A stretch of 14,241 nt of DNA, from the NCBI GenBank assembly GCA_013329905.1, contig DUJH01000021.1:12112-26352 (forward strand), given 5' to 3'. Shown here piece by piece: positions 6,621 to 13,594 of this stretch; within the stretch, counting starts at the first letter, position 1; each line of letters starts with the position of its first letter. A program made the position numbers and the translations under genes. The notes under the pieces were generated by a model, which had not been told where the DNA came from, did not search any database, and worked only from the letters and a program-made list of their open reading frames with translations. This DNA is from Candidatus Thalassarchaeaceae archaeon. Lineage in GTDB: Archaea; Thermoplasmatota; Poseidoniia; Poseidoniales; Thalassarchaeaceae.

Positions 6621-7226
6621 TTGGAGAGTAAAATAGAGCATCCCTGCCCTATATGTCACAGTCAAGTAGGGCTGACGCTTACCGTTCACACATCAGAGAT
6701 TGCCTATTTCGGTGAACATACCGAGATGACTTTGATGTGCGATGAATGCGGATGGAGGCGCACCGATTTCATACCATCTGAAGGTAAGAAACCCAGTGTT
6801 TGGTCACTGACTGTGAATTCAGCTGAGCAGATGTCAACGCGCGTGGTTCGTTCCTCATCTTGTACGGTGCGTGTTGTAGAATTAGGGTTGGAGGTAGAGC
6901 CAGGAGACAATGCGAGTGGCTATATCTCGAATGTCGAAGGTGTGTTGAAGCGATTTGAAGATGCAATTGGTATTATTCTGAGATCTGCAATAAGCGAGGG
7001 CGAAGAGGGTATCGATCAAGTTGAGGCTTGCCAAGAATTGATTGGGCGTCTCTCTCGCGTGCGCGAAGGAGAAGATAGTGTCGAATTACTATTGCTTGAC
7101 CCGATGGGGCATTCACAAATTCTCTCAGATCAAGCAAAATCTACCGAGCTTTCAACTGAAGAAATCGCAGTTCTTGCAACAGGCCCACAAATTCCAGTAT
7201 TCGATACGAGAGATTTACAAGAATGA
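6621..7226 (+). CDS. zpr1: ZPR1-type zinc-finger protein
   Basis: This 201-residue protein carries one ZPR1 module. The four-cysteine zinc finger is C9, C12, C40 and C43 (CPIC...CDEC) followed by GWRRTD. The double-stranded beta-helix region follows, with the family signatures VVRSSSCTVRVVELGLEVEPG at about residues 75-95 and ISNVEGVLKRFED at about 102-114. Eukaryotic Zpr1 has two such modules and helps fold elongation factor eEF1A; archaeal forms have one module and an analogous role with aEF1A is an inference. The remaining C-terminal residues are acidic and helical. The start is TTG 6621, chosen because GAGGTG lies five bases upstream and directly after the sepF stop. The nine-base gap implies co-transcription with sepF, an arrangement with no obvious functional explanation. 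Confidence 0.9.
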   Translation: MESKIEHPCPICHSQVGLTLTVHTSEIAYFGEHTEMTLMCDECGWRRTDFIPSEGKKPSVWSLTVNSAEQMSTRVVRSSSCTVRVVELGLEVEPGDNASGYISNVEGVLKRFEDAIGIILRSAISEGEEGIDQVEACQELIGRLSRVREGEDSVELLLLDPMGHSQILSDQAKSTELSTEEIAVLATGPQIPVFDTRDLQE

Positions 7227-7248
7227 GTCTATCTTTGGGCGCCGAAGT

Positions 7249-8631
7249 TCACAGAGCATCTGCTGCAAGGAATTCGTCCAACTGACCTTCCCACATATCG
7301 CGCTTCTCGGCCAAATCAGTCAGCCATTCGCTCGCCCTATCAATGCAAATTTGCTTGATTTCTCCCGCGAGCATGCGCCCTGATTCGTATTCGCGAGCAA
7401 TACGGCCAAGTTCCGAATCATCAGGCTCGAAGAAGAATTGCAGATATTGGAAAGCCACATCTTTCGAGCAATCTCCTCCGAGGCGGCGGTGCTCTTCGAC
7501 GGTCGGTTGACCGCCGCTGAAAGCCCTCTTGACCTTCTTCGACATCACTTCGATGCTATCGTCCATGAAAATCGTCGTCTGCGGCTTGGAAGATGACATC
7601 TTTTCACCAGTCATACCAACCGCGAAGCGATGGTAAGTCGAGCAAGGAGGCATAAGTCCCATTCCACCCATCTCTCTCTCAAGCGCAAGCACACACATCC
7701 GGACCTGTCCTGCATCGCTGAGATTGGCTCCCGGAATATCGAGAGTTCCGTGTTTTGGATTGGCTACGAAATCTGCGTAACCCATCGGAGAGAGGCTGTC
7801 CTTCAATCGCAGGAATATCGCCTCTCTAGTGGCGCGATCAACCCGTCCATTCGGTGCCACTCCGAATAATTCTGCATTATCAGTCTGAATCGAGAGTGCC
7901 ACGGTCAATCCTCCGGCTTTGCGAGGTTTGACGTTAAACCAATGGGTTTTGCTAGTAATTCCACGAGTAAGCCGAAGATGAGGATCCTGATCTACCCCCA
8001 CCGGGACAACGATTGGACGCAAACCCCCATATTCCTCGAGTTGAGGATGAATGATATCGCCCGCCTGAATAAGGGGTGCCTGAACGTGGGCTAGGTTCGT
8101 ATCGCCACGGAATCCGTAAATCGCCTCGAATTCGGAGAGGTTAGTACGTCGGCCAAGGGTGAATGCAAGCCTCTGAACCGCAGGCCGACCACTCTGAAAG
8201 TAGACGTTGGTATTCGATGGATCAAGCCCAAGGGCGGCGTAATTGTGGACATATTCGTTAATAGCAGTCTCGCGACCTTCAGCAAGGCTCGTCCCCCTTG
8301 TAGCTAGGGCCTCGAGGTCAGCCACAGTTACGGTGATATCCGCACCCTGTTGCTGGAACCAACGGACTTGGTCGATTACCATAGAGTGTCCAAGGTGCAT
8401 CCGTCCGCTCGGCATCAACCCAGTCAATACTCCGAATGGGTCCGAACGCTCGATGCAGCCTAGTACGACATCGAGGTCACGATGAGCGAATACAATCCCC
8501 CTTCGATGTAACATCCCGGGGTTTGGAAGTCTCGATACATCAACGCTCTCTAGCCCAAATTGGTCACGGATCCGAGCATAGTCTGTAGACTGCTCAGACG
8601 ACCAAGGATCGATGCGTTCGCCGGCGGCCAC
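7249..8631 (-). CDS. trpS: Tryptophanyl-tRNA synthetase, archaeal/eukaryotic type, with an insertion
   Basis: This 460-residue class I synthetase charges tRNA-Trp. The N-terminus has the archaeal/eukaryotic signature IDPW followed by the YARIRDQFG region, then RRGIVFAHRDL. The HIGH-type motif is HLGH at 79-82 in PSGRMHLGH, the conserved VGVDQDPHLRLTR is at about 211-223, and the KMSKS-type loop is KMSSS at 344-348, preceded by STYHRFAVGMTGE. Between RLTR and STYH lie about 107 residues, whereas short archaeal TrpRS proteins have about a dozen there, so roughly 95 residues are inserted; haloarchaeal TrpRS may carry something similar, from memory. The start is GTG 8631, with GAGGAGAGG fourteen bases upstream, which is rather far. 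It converges on zpr1 with only 22 bases between stops. Confidence 0.93.
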   Translation of the reverse strand: MAAGERIDPWSSEQSTDYARIRDQFGLESVDVSRLPNPGMLHRRGIVFAHRDLDVVLGCIERSDPFGVLTGLMPSGRMHLGHSMVIDQVRWFQQQGADITVTVADLEALATRGTSLAEGRETAINEYVHNYAALGLDPSNTNVYFQSGRPAVQRLAFTLGRRTNLSEFEAIYGFRGDTNLAHVQAPLIQAGDIIHPQLEEYGGLRPIVVPVGVDQDPHLRLTRGITSKTHWFNVKPRKAGGLTVALSIQTDNAELFGVAPNGRVDRATREAIFLRLKDSLSPMGYADFVANPKHGTLDIPGANLSDAGQVRMCVLALEREMGGMGLMPPCSTYHRFAVGMTGEKMSSSKPQTTIFMDDSIEVMSKKVKRAFSGGQPTVEEHRRLGGDCSKDVAFQYLQFFFEPDDSELGRIAREYESGRMLAGEIKQICIDRASEWLTDLAEKRDMWEGQLDEFLAADAL

Positions 8632-8699
8632 ACCCCGACGCGAATCCTCTCCTCAATCAACTAATCGCAGCAAAATTGGGTGACGGGGCTGACTGGAAC

Positions 8700-8710
8700 C
8701 TATCAATAAC
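8700..8710 (+). promoter_or_regulatory. Possible TATA box of the saccharopine dehydrogenase-like gene
   Basis: TATCAATAAC has its AT-rich core about 22-31 bases before ATG 8731. There is no Shine-Dalgarno sequence, so the spacing fits a leaderless archaeal transcript starting at the ATG. A similar CAATAA core lies ahead of the acyltransferase gene. Confidence 0.4.
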
Positions 8711-8730
8711 TCAGCGGGACTTGCCGAGAC

Positions 8731-9786
8731 ATGGCGGTAGTGCATTGCCTAGGCACGGGATTGATCGGAGCTTGGGTGGTCAAGAGGTTGGCTGCGGCCG
8801 GACACGAAGTGCATGCCTACGACCTCCACCCACACAGCGTCCTCGGCGTCGATGGAGTTACTGCCCACGCCGTTGATCTCTTGGACGATATGACGCCTTT
8901 CCAGCAAAATGGTCCCGTCGACATGGTCGTCAATATGCTACCGGGTTCTATCGGCCATGTCGCGACCACAATTCTTGCCGAATCGTCATATCGTATCGTC
9001 GACCTAAGTTTCAGCGCTTACACCCCTGACCGAGATGATGAGAAAGCGCGTGATTACGGTGCAACAATTCTCTGGGATGTTGGTATCGCACCCGGCCTTT
9101 CCAACATGTTATTGTCAATCGCCGATCGACGAATTGGACCTCTTCAAAAAGCCGAAGTTTGGGTCGGCGGAAACCCTACGGGACCCCACGGCGAGTGGTC
9201 CTACATGGCACCCTTCTCACCCATTGACGTAATCGCCGAATACACACGACCGGCCAGGGTTGTCCGCGATGGAGAGGAGGTTGTTCTTCCGGCATTGAGC
9301 CTGCGTCACATGGTAGACACAGGCGAACATGGTGAGATGGAGGCATTTCTGACCGATGGGTTGCGCTCTGTTCTGAAATCAATTCCAGCGGTGGAAATGT
9401 CTGAATTCACTGTACGATGGCCCGGTCACATCCAGAAATACATCGACATGCGCGATGAAGGAGAAGTTAACGAAAACGAATTGATTCTAGAATGGGAATA
9501 CGATCACAAAGTCCCCGAATTCACTTGGATGAAGGTGCGCGCGGAGGGTAGAAACGGAAAAATTCTCGAATGGGAGATTGAAGATCATGGGGGCGATGAT
9601 GGTCATTCAATGGCACGGGCGACAGGGATGGTTACCGCCTGCTGCGTCGAAGCTTGGCTATCAGACCCAGAAATGCTTCCACCAGGCGTTCATGCTCCCG
9701 AAGTTCTCAGTGATGTGGTGATTGCGGACATCGTCGATGTGATGCGATCAGAGAGAATCCGTATCAACGGGCCCGACATACTGTGA
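8731..9786 (+). CDS. Saccharopine dehydrogenase-like NAD(P)-dependent oxidoreductase
   Basis: This 351-residue protein has a Rossmann fold with GTGLIG at 8-13 and acidic D31 at the end of the second strand. The block LWDVGIAPGLSN at 114-125 and the later motifs FLTDGLRS at 206-213 and VRWPGH at 228-233 are typical of saccharopine dehydrogenases and lysine 6-dehydrogenases. It should therefore act on an amino-acid-type imine/amine substrate in the cytoplasm, but nothing nearby belongs to a lysine pathway. Length is normal for the short family members, which lack the large C-terminal domain of some saccharopine reductases. ATG 8731 has no Shine-Dalgarno sequence but has a TATA-like element at the leaderless distance. 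Its last 39 bases overlap the 3' end of the convergent secreted-protein gene. Confidence 0.85.
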   Translation: MAVVHCLGTGLIGAWVVKRLAAAGHEVHAYDLHPHSVLGVDGVTAHAVDLLDDMTPFQQNGPVDMVVNMLPGSIGHVATTILAESSYRIVDLSFSAYTPDRDDEKARDYGATILWDVGIAPGLSNMLLSIADRRIGPLQKAEVWVGGNPTGPHGEWSYMAPFSPIDVIAEYTRPARVVRDGEEVVLPALSLRHMVDTGEHGEMEAFLTDGLRSVLKSIPAVEMSEFTVRWPGHIQKYIDMRDEGEVNENELILEWEYDHKVPEFTWMKVRAEGRNGKILEWEIEDHGGDDGHSMARATGMVTACCVEAWLSDPEMLPPGVHAPEVLSDVVIADIVDVMRSERIRINGPDIL

Positions 9787-10881
9787 TTCTTGGTCGCGAG
9801 CGACTAGCCACTTGATGGCGGCTGGTGTAGCAACGAGGACTGCGATTGCTATTAGTGGCAGATGCCAATTCATTTCGAGTGCTGCTGGGCGCTCGATAAG
9901 CCAAGTAAATCTAAGAGGTGATTCATGGAAATCAGACGACCACTCGTGGAGATTAGTGACGTGATGGCCAACGATTGTAACCGAGTGGTGCAATCCATTG
10001 AATGTTGTTTGCGGGGTTTTGGAAACCGAAACATCAGCTGAATCGAATATGAGGTCGATAGTGACGCCTGGTGCGGCGGTGATGAAGGCGCCGCCTTCGA
10101 TAGGGCGGACACCGGTAATCAGGTGGCGCTGACCGGCTGGGATGAGCAGGGCATCCTCGCCATCAAAGAGAATCTGGTTGGGCGCTTCGGACCACTCGAA
10201 TATGGCCGTTCCTGGTACGTCCCAATTAGAAGCATCAAAATTTGAAATCTGATATGACTGAGTGGTCGGTTCTGAGTTGAGGATTCTGTTGAATGATTCA
10301 CTCGAATCACGGTGGCCATGCCACTCACCCCATGTAGTGAACCAGATATCCTGTGATTCGAGTAATGTGATTGCACCCTTGTCCTCACGGATTTTCACAT
10401 CGTGCCAGCGAGCAATCCAATAGATACTGACCAGTGAATCTGCCTCGGCATTCTCCAAAGCCTCCATGTCGGCTTGTCCCTTCTCCAAACTGGTCGTTCG
10501 TTGGACTAGTTCAAGACCATGGGAGTCTCCTTCCAACATATCTCCAATGATGGAAAATCCAGCATTTTGTAGGCTGCTAGCTGTTTCGGTCGCCACAGCA
10601 CCATTTGGATGGCCGAAGGAGACCGGATTCTCCCCCCATCGAGATGAATCTGTGAATCCGACAAGATAATCTCGACAATTCTCGACAATAAGGACTTCTT
10701 CACGGATGTCGACGCCCTCGTAGCCATGACAGCCAAATTCATCACCAAGGGCGAGGCGTTCCGGCCCGATGATGTTCCACAACCAATTATCATCATCCCA
10801 TTCCGCAAGGGCCGGAGTAGCAACAATCGGAACCAGTAGGAGTGCCGTAAGCGTGAGGCACACGAGCCTTCGAGTGAGCAC
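9748..10881 (-). CDS. Secreted protein with a C-terminal membrane anchor, unknown family
   Basis: The 377-residue protein begins with a clear signal peptide: basic LTRR, a hydrophobic core at about residues 6-22, and a likely cleavage after ALA at residue 26. A second hydrophobic helix at about 339-361 is followed by a short acidic tail, so the mature body (27-338) should lie outside the cell, held by one C-terminal helix. The body has beta-rich, aromatic sequence and just two cysteines after the signal (C51 and C69), which could form a disulfide. No catalytic motif or known domain is recognised. The start is GTG 10881; no Shine-Dalgarno sequence is visible. It diverges from the acyltransferase gene, and its 3' end overlaps the saccharopine dehydrogenase-like gene by 39 bases. 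Confidence 0.8.
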   Translation of the reverse strand: MLTRRLVCLTLTALLLVPIVATPALAEWDDDNWLWNIIGPERLALGDEFGCHGYEGVDIREEVLIVENCRDYLVGFTDSSRWGENPVSFGHPNGAVATETASSLQNAGFSIIGDMLEGDSHGLELVQRTTSLEKGQADMEALENAEADSLVSIYWIARWHDVKIREDKGAITLLESQDIWFTTWGEWHGHRDSSESFNRILNSEPTTQSYQISNFDASNWDVPGTAIFEWSEAPNQILFDGEDALLIPAGQRHLITGVRPIEGGAFITAAPGVTIDLIFDSADVSVSKTPQTTFNGLHHSVTIVGHHVTNLHEWSSDFHESPLRFTWLIERPAALEMNWHLPLIAIAVLVATPAAIKWLVARDQESQYVGPVDTDSL

Positions 10882-10931
10882 GTGACGAGGGTGTGAGGAT
10901 TAGGGGAAGAAAGCATCGCAGTGGCGCAAAG

Positions 10932-10938
10932 CAATAAT
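10932..10938 (+). promoter_or_regulatory. Possible TATA box of the acyltransferase gene
   Basis: CAATAAT lies 24-30 bases before ATG 10962, in the position expected for a leaderless archaeal start. A purine-rich GGAAGGG also lies three bases before the ATG, so a short leader is an alternative. Confidence 0.35.
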
Positions 10939-10961
10939 GCGGGGAATGATTGGAAGGGCCA

Positions 10962-11738
10962 ATGGCGACACTGACCGAAGATAGTCTCGCCGAATTATCG
11001 AGGCTAACTGGCTTAGATGGAACCGGACAGAACTATTCGACTCCACTTTTCTACAAGGCACTGATGCAAGTGACGCCACCGGTGGTTCGCAGCATGACGA
11101 ATGTTCGATACGAAGGCATCGAGCGAATTCCGAAGATTGGGCCTGTGATTCTGGCTGGGAATCATACATCGCATATCGATCCGATCGTCAAAATCATGGG
11201 AGCTCGCAGGCCGGTTCATTATCTAGCAAAAGCAGAGCACTTTGAAGACAAAACATTCCAGAAATTGATGACTTCCACGGGTCAGATTGAGACTGTTCGG
11301 GAGACTGGTGGTGCCGAGGCACTGGCAATGGCAGTCGATGTCCTCGAAGGAGGTGGAGTAATGGGTATTTTCCCAGAAGGTACACGGTCGCGCCGCACCG
11401 AAGCACCCTTTCTCCAACGTGGCAAGACGGGTGTGGCTCGAATCGCCGCTCGATTTCCGGAAGTTCCCGTGGTACCAATGGCAATTCTTGGGGCTCGGAA
11501 CTTCCTTGCTCCGGGTTCGCCAAAGGTCAATCCTTTCGCGCGTGTAATGGTGCGCATCGACAAACCAATCAGTTTCGCTGAATGGATAGTAGATGAAGCA
11601 GGTGGAGCAATGGATAACGAGGACATTTCGAACTTGGGTAGCCTCGATGAACATGGTCAACGTTCAATCATGAAAGCCCTTTATCGTGGATTCACAGACC
11701 AGTTAATCGAGAATCTTCGTATTCTCGGAGCACCTTGA
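10962..11738 (+). CDS. PlsC-family 1-acylglycerol-3-phosphate acyltransferase-like protein
   Basis: From ATG 10962 the protein is 258 residues. It carries the acyltransferase motifs in order: NHTSHID at 67-73 (catalytic H68 and D73, spaced H-x4-D) and FPEGTRSR at 137-144, followed by the PVVPMAILG stretch near 169-177. The family transfers an acyl chain onto a hydroxyl of a glycerophosphate-type acceptor at the membrane. This protein has no long N-terminal transmembrane helix, so it is probably peripheral. Archaeal membrane lipids are isoprenoid ethers, so a fatty-acyl transferase here is odd, and its substrate is unknown. A TTG start at 10950 would add four residues. It is divergent from the secreted-protein gene; thyA follows after an 83-base gap. 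Confidence 0.88.
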   Translation: MATLTEDSLAELSRLTGLDGTGQNYSTPLFYKALMQVTPPVVRSMTNVRYEGIERIPKIGPVILAGNHTSHIDPIVKIMGARRPVHYLAKAEHFEDKTFQKLMTSTGQIETVRETGGAEALAMAVDVLEGGGVMGIFPEGTRSRRTEAPFLQRGKTGVARIAARFPEVPVVPMAILGARNFLAPGSPKVNPFARVMVRIDKPISFAEWIVDEAGGAMDNEDISNLGSLDEHGQRSIMKALYRGFTDQLIENLRILGAP

Positions 11739-11739
11739 T

Positions 11740-11752
11740 ATTCTTGTTTTAC
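11740..11752 (+). terminator. T-rich stretch after the acyltransferase gene
   Basis: Just after the stop at 11738, the sequence ATTCTTGTTTTAC has 8 T in 13 bases. Archaeal termination often uses such a T-rich stretch without a hairpin. Assignment is weak. Confidence 0.25.
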
Positions 11753-11821
11753 AGTTGATGAATTTGAGTGATTTCCGCCGCATCCTTCATGGACTTGCGA
11801 GGTTCAGTTAACATAGTCGGC

Positions 11822-12616
11822 ATGGAGCAATACCTCGCATTCCTCAGGCGCATCCTCGACGAGGGTGACGAGAAGTCGGACAGAACTGGGACTGGAACCA
11901 TCTCTGTTTTCGGTCATCAAATGCGATTTGATCTGTCCGAAACTTTTCCGGCCGTAACAACCAAGCGCTTGCATTGGCCAAGCATAATTCACGAATTGCT
12001 ATGGTTCCTTTCCGGTGATACCAACGTAGCCTATCTGCAAGAGAATAAAGTTCGAATTTGGAATGAGTGGGCAGATGAAGAAGGCAACTTAGGGCCAGTT
12101 TATGGCAAGCAATGGAGGAAGTGGGAGACTCCAGATGGGCGTGTCGTCGACCAGATTGAGAACGCTATTGAAATGATCAAAAACAATCCTAGTTCACGGA
12201 GGATTATCGTCTCGGCTTGGAATGTGGGTGAGCTTGACGAGATGGCCTTGATGCCTTGTCACGCATTCTTTCAATTCTACGTCAACGACGGTCGCTTGTC
12301 TTGCCAACTCTACCAACGTAGTGCCGATGCCTTCCTCGGCGTCCCATTCAACATCTCATCCTACAGTTTGTTGACTTGTATGATGGCGCAAGTCTGCGGC
12401 CTCGAGCCTGGCGAATTTGTCTGGACTGGAGGGGATTGCCACTTGTATCTGAATCATCTAGATCAGGCTCGTGAGCAGATTGCGCGCGAGCCGCTAGAAT
12501 TACCTCGACTGCGCCTCGACCCTAGTGTGCTGGATATCGATGGATTCACTGGTGAGCATATCGTGATTGAAGGATACGAGCATCATCCTCACATCGTAGC
12601 GCCAATTTCTGTGTGA
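11822..12616 (+). CDS. thyA: Thymidylate synthase ThyA
   Basis: From ATG 11822 the protein has 264 residues, the same as E. coli ThyA, and key positions coincide in number: R21, R126 and R127 (SSRRIIVSAWN), the catalytic C146 (MPCHAFFQF), R166, D169, N177, H207 and Y209. It methylates dUMP to dTMP using methylenetetrahydrofolate, giving dihydrofolate. The opening MEQYLAFLRRILDEG fits the usual start, so ATG 11822 was preferred to in-frame GTG 11768 and ATG 11789, which would add 18 or 11 residues unlike the family. No Shine-Dalgarno sequence precedes it. folA begins ten bases after the stop, so the two probably share a transcript. The bacterial-type sequence suggests ancient transfer into this archaeon. 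Confidence 0.97.
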   Translation: MEQYLAFLRRILDEGDEKSDRTGTGTISVFGHQMRFDLSETFPAVTTKRLHWPSIIHELLWFLSGDTNVAYLQENKVRIWNEWADEEGNLGPVYGKQWRKWETPDGRVVDQIENAIEMIKNNPSSRRIIVSAWNVGELDEMALMPCHAFFQFYVNDGRLSCQLYQRSADAFLGVPFNISSYSLLTCMMAQVCGLEPGEFVWTGGDCHLYLNHLDQAREQIAREPLELPRLRLDPSVLDIDGFTGEHIVIEGYEHHPHIVAPISV

Positions 12617-12625
12617 TGTGGTCGA

Positions 12626-13135
12626 ATGAAGCTCGCATTGATCGTAGCGATGGATGAGGATGGCTGCATCGGTCGCGGCAATGAGTTGCCATGGCGCTTG
12701 TCTAGTGATATGGCTCGCTTCAAGCGCCTGACTGAGGGTGATGGATTCAACGCTGTGATAATGGGTCGGAAAACTTGGGAATCTCTACCCTCCTCCTTCC
12801 GTCCACTTCCAGAACGATTGAACATCGTAATGTCTAGAGATACTGGATGGGGGCATGAAGGGGCTGAAAACGCACTTTATCCAGGTAGAGCAATAGAGAT
12901 AGCCTATGCTGATGGTTGTGAAGAATGCTGGATAATTGGTGGCTCACAAATATACGAAATGTTCCTCGATAGAGTCGATGAAATCCATTTGACTACAGTA
13001 CATACATCTCAAAGTGGAGATGTTTCATTCCCACCATGGAATCGTGATGATTGGGTTGAAAATTTAATTGAAAATGTTGCCGAAAATGGCGACAATGAAT
13101 ACAATTCAACCTATTCAATTTGGACAAGGCGATGA
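12626..13135 (+). CDS. folA: Dihydrofolate reductase
   Basis: This 169-residue enzyme reduces dihydrofolate from the ThyA reaction with NADPH. Family features in order are IVAMDEDGCIG at 6-16, LPW at 21-23, the catalytic acidic residue D28 in SDMARFK, MGRKTWESLP at 46-55 (cofactor binding), LPERLNIVMSR at 61-71, and IIGGSQIYE at 103-111 with the LTTV strand after. Length is normal. It starts ten bases after thyA, and the following DoxX-like gene begins one base after its stop, implying one operon. Codon usage changes within this gene: the first part resembles the upstream genes, while the last third is rich in A/T at third positions. Confidence 0.95.
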   Translation: MKLALIVAMDEDGCIGRGNELPWRLSSDMARFKRLTEGDGFNAVIMGRKTWESLPSSFRPLPERLNIVMSRDTGWGHEGAENALYPGRAIEIAYADGCEECWIIGGSQIYEMFLDRVDEIHLTTVHTSQSGDVSFPPWNRDDWVENLIENVAENGDNEYNSTYSIWTRR

Positions 13136-13136
13136 T

Positions 13137-13541
13137 ATGAATCTACGCGACTTGCCCGCCCTATCTGCCGGGATTTTCTTCGTATATGTTGGAGTTTTAC
13201 ATTTCACAGAAACACAATGGTTAGAACCAATAGTTCCAGAATTTCTTGGCTCTGCTAGATTTTGGATATTAGTTAGTGGAGTAGTAGAAATTATTGTAGG
13301 AATCTTGTTGATATTACCAATGACAAGAGAGTTGGGTGGGTATGCAAGCGCAGCACTGCTGGTTTCACTATACCCTGCAAATTTCAATATGTGGATTAAT
13401 GATATCGAATTAGGTGACGGAGAGTCACTATCTCAAACAGGAAATATCGTGAGGCTATTCTTACAATTAGCCGGAATTAGTCTAAGTTTATGGATTGCTG
13501 AATACCATCAAGAGAAGAGAAAATACCAGACTGGTAAGTAG
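13137..13541 (+). CDS. DoxX-like small membrane protein
   Basis: This 134-residue protein has four hydrophobic segments at about residues 7-22, 41-60, 67-85 and 104-121. The pattern matches DoxX-family proteins: YVGVLHFTETQW early, a helix-turn with SGVVEIIVGILLI, then PMTRELGGYA and LYPANFNMW. Relatives are linked to redox or thiol chemistry at the membrane, but the role here is unknown. ATG 13137 was chosen because it lies one base after the folA stop; a longer frame from 13068 would overlap folA and adds a sequence not like the family. Tight coupling to folA suggests translation from a shared message. Codons are markedly AT-rich. Confidence 0.8.
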   Translation: MNLRDLPALSAGIFFVYVGVLHFTETQWLEPIVPEFLGSARFWILVSGVVEIIVGILLILPMTRELGGYASAALLVSLYPANFNMWINDIELGDGESLSQTGNIVRLFLQLAGISLSLWIAEYHQEKRKYQTGK

Positions 13542-13594
13542 TTTGGAACTCATGCCGACTCAAACTTAATTCGACTAAGGAAGAAAGAGAGGGC

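Noticed and set aside
7042..7383. Plus-strand frame spanning the zpr1 and trpS 3' ends
   Set aside because: It overlaps two family-matched genes, and its product has no recognisable features.
13068..13136. Upstream extension of the DoxX-like gene overlapping folA
   Set aside because: The added residues do not fit the family, and ATG 13137 sits one base after the folA stop.
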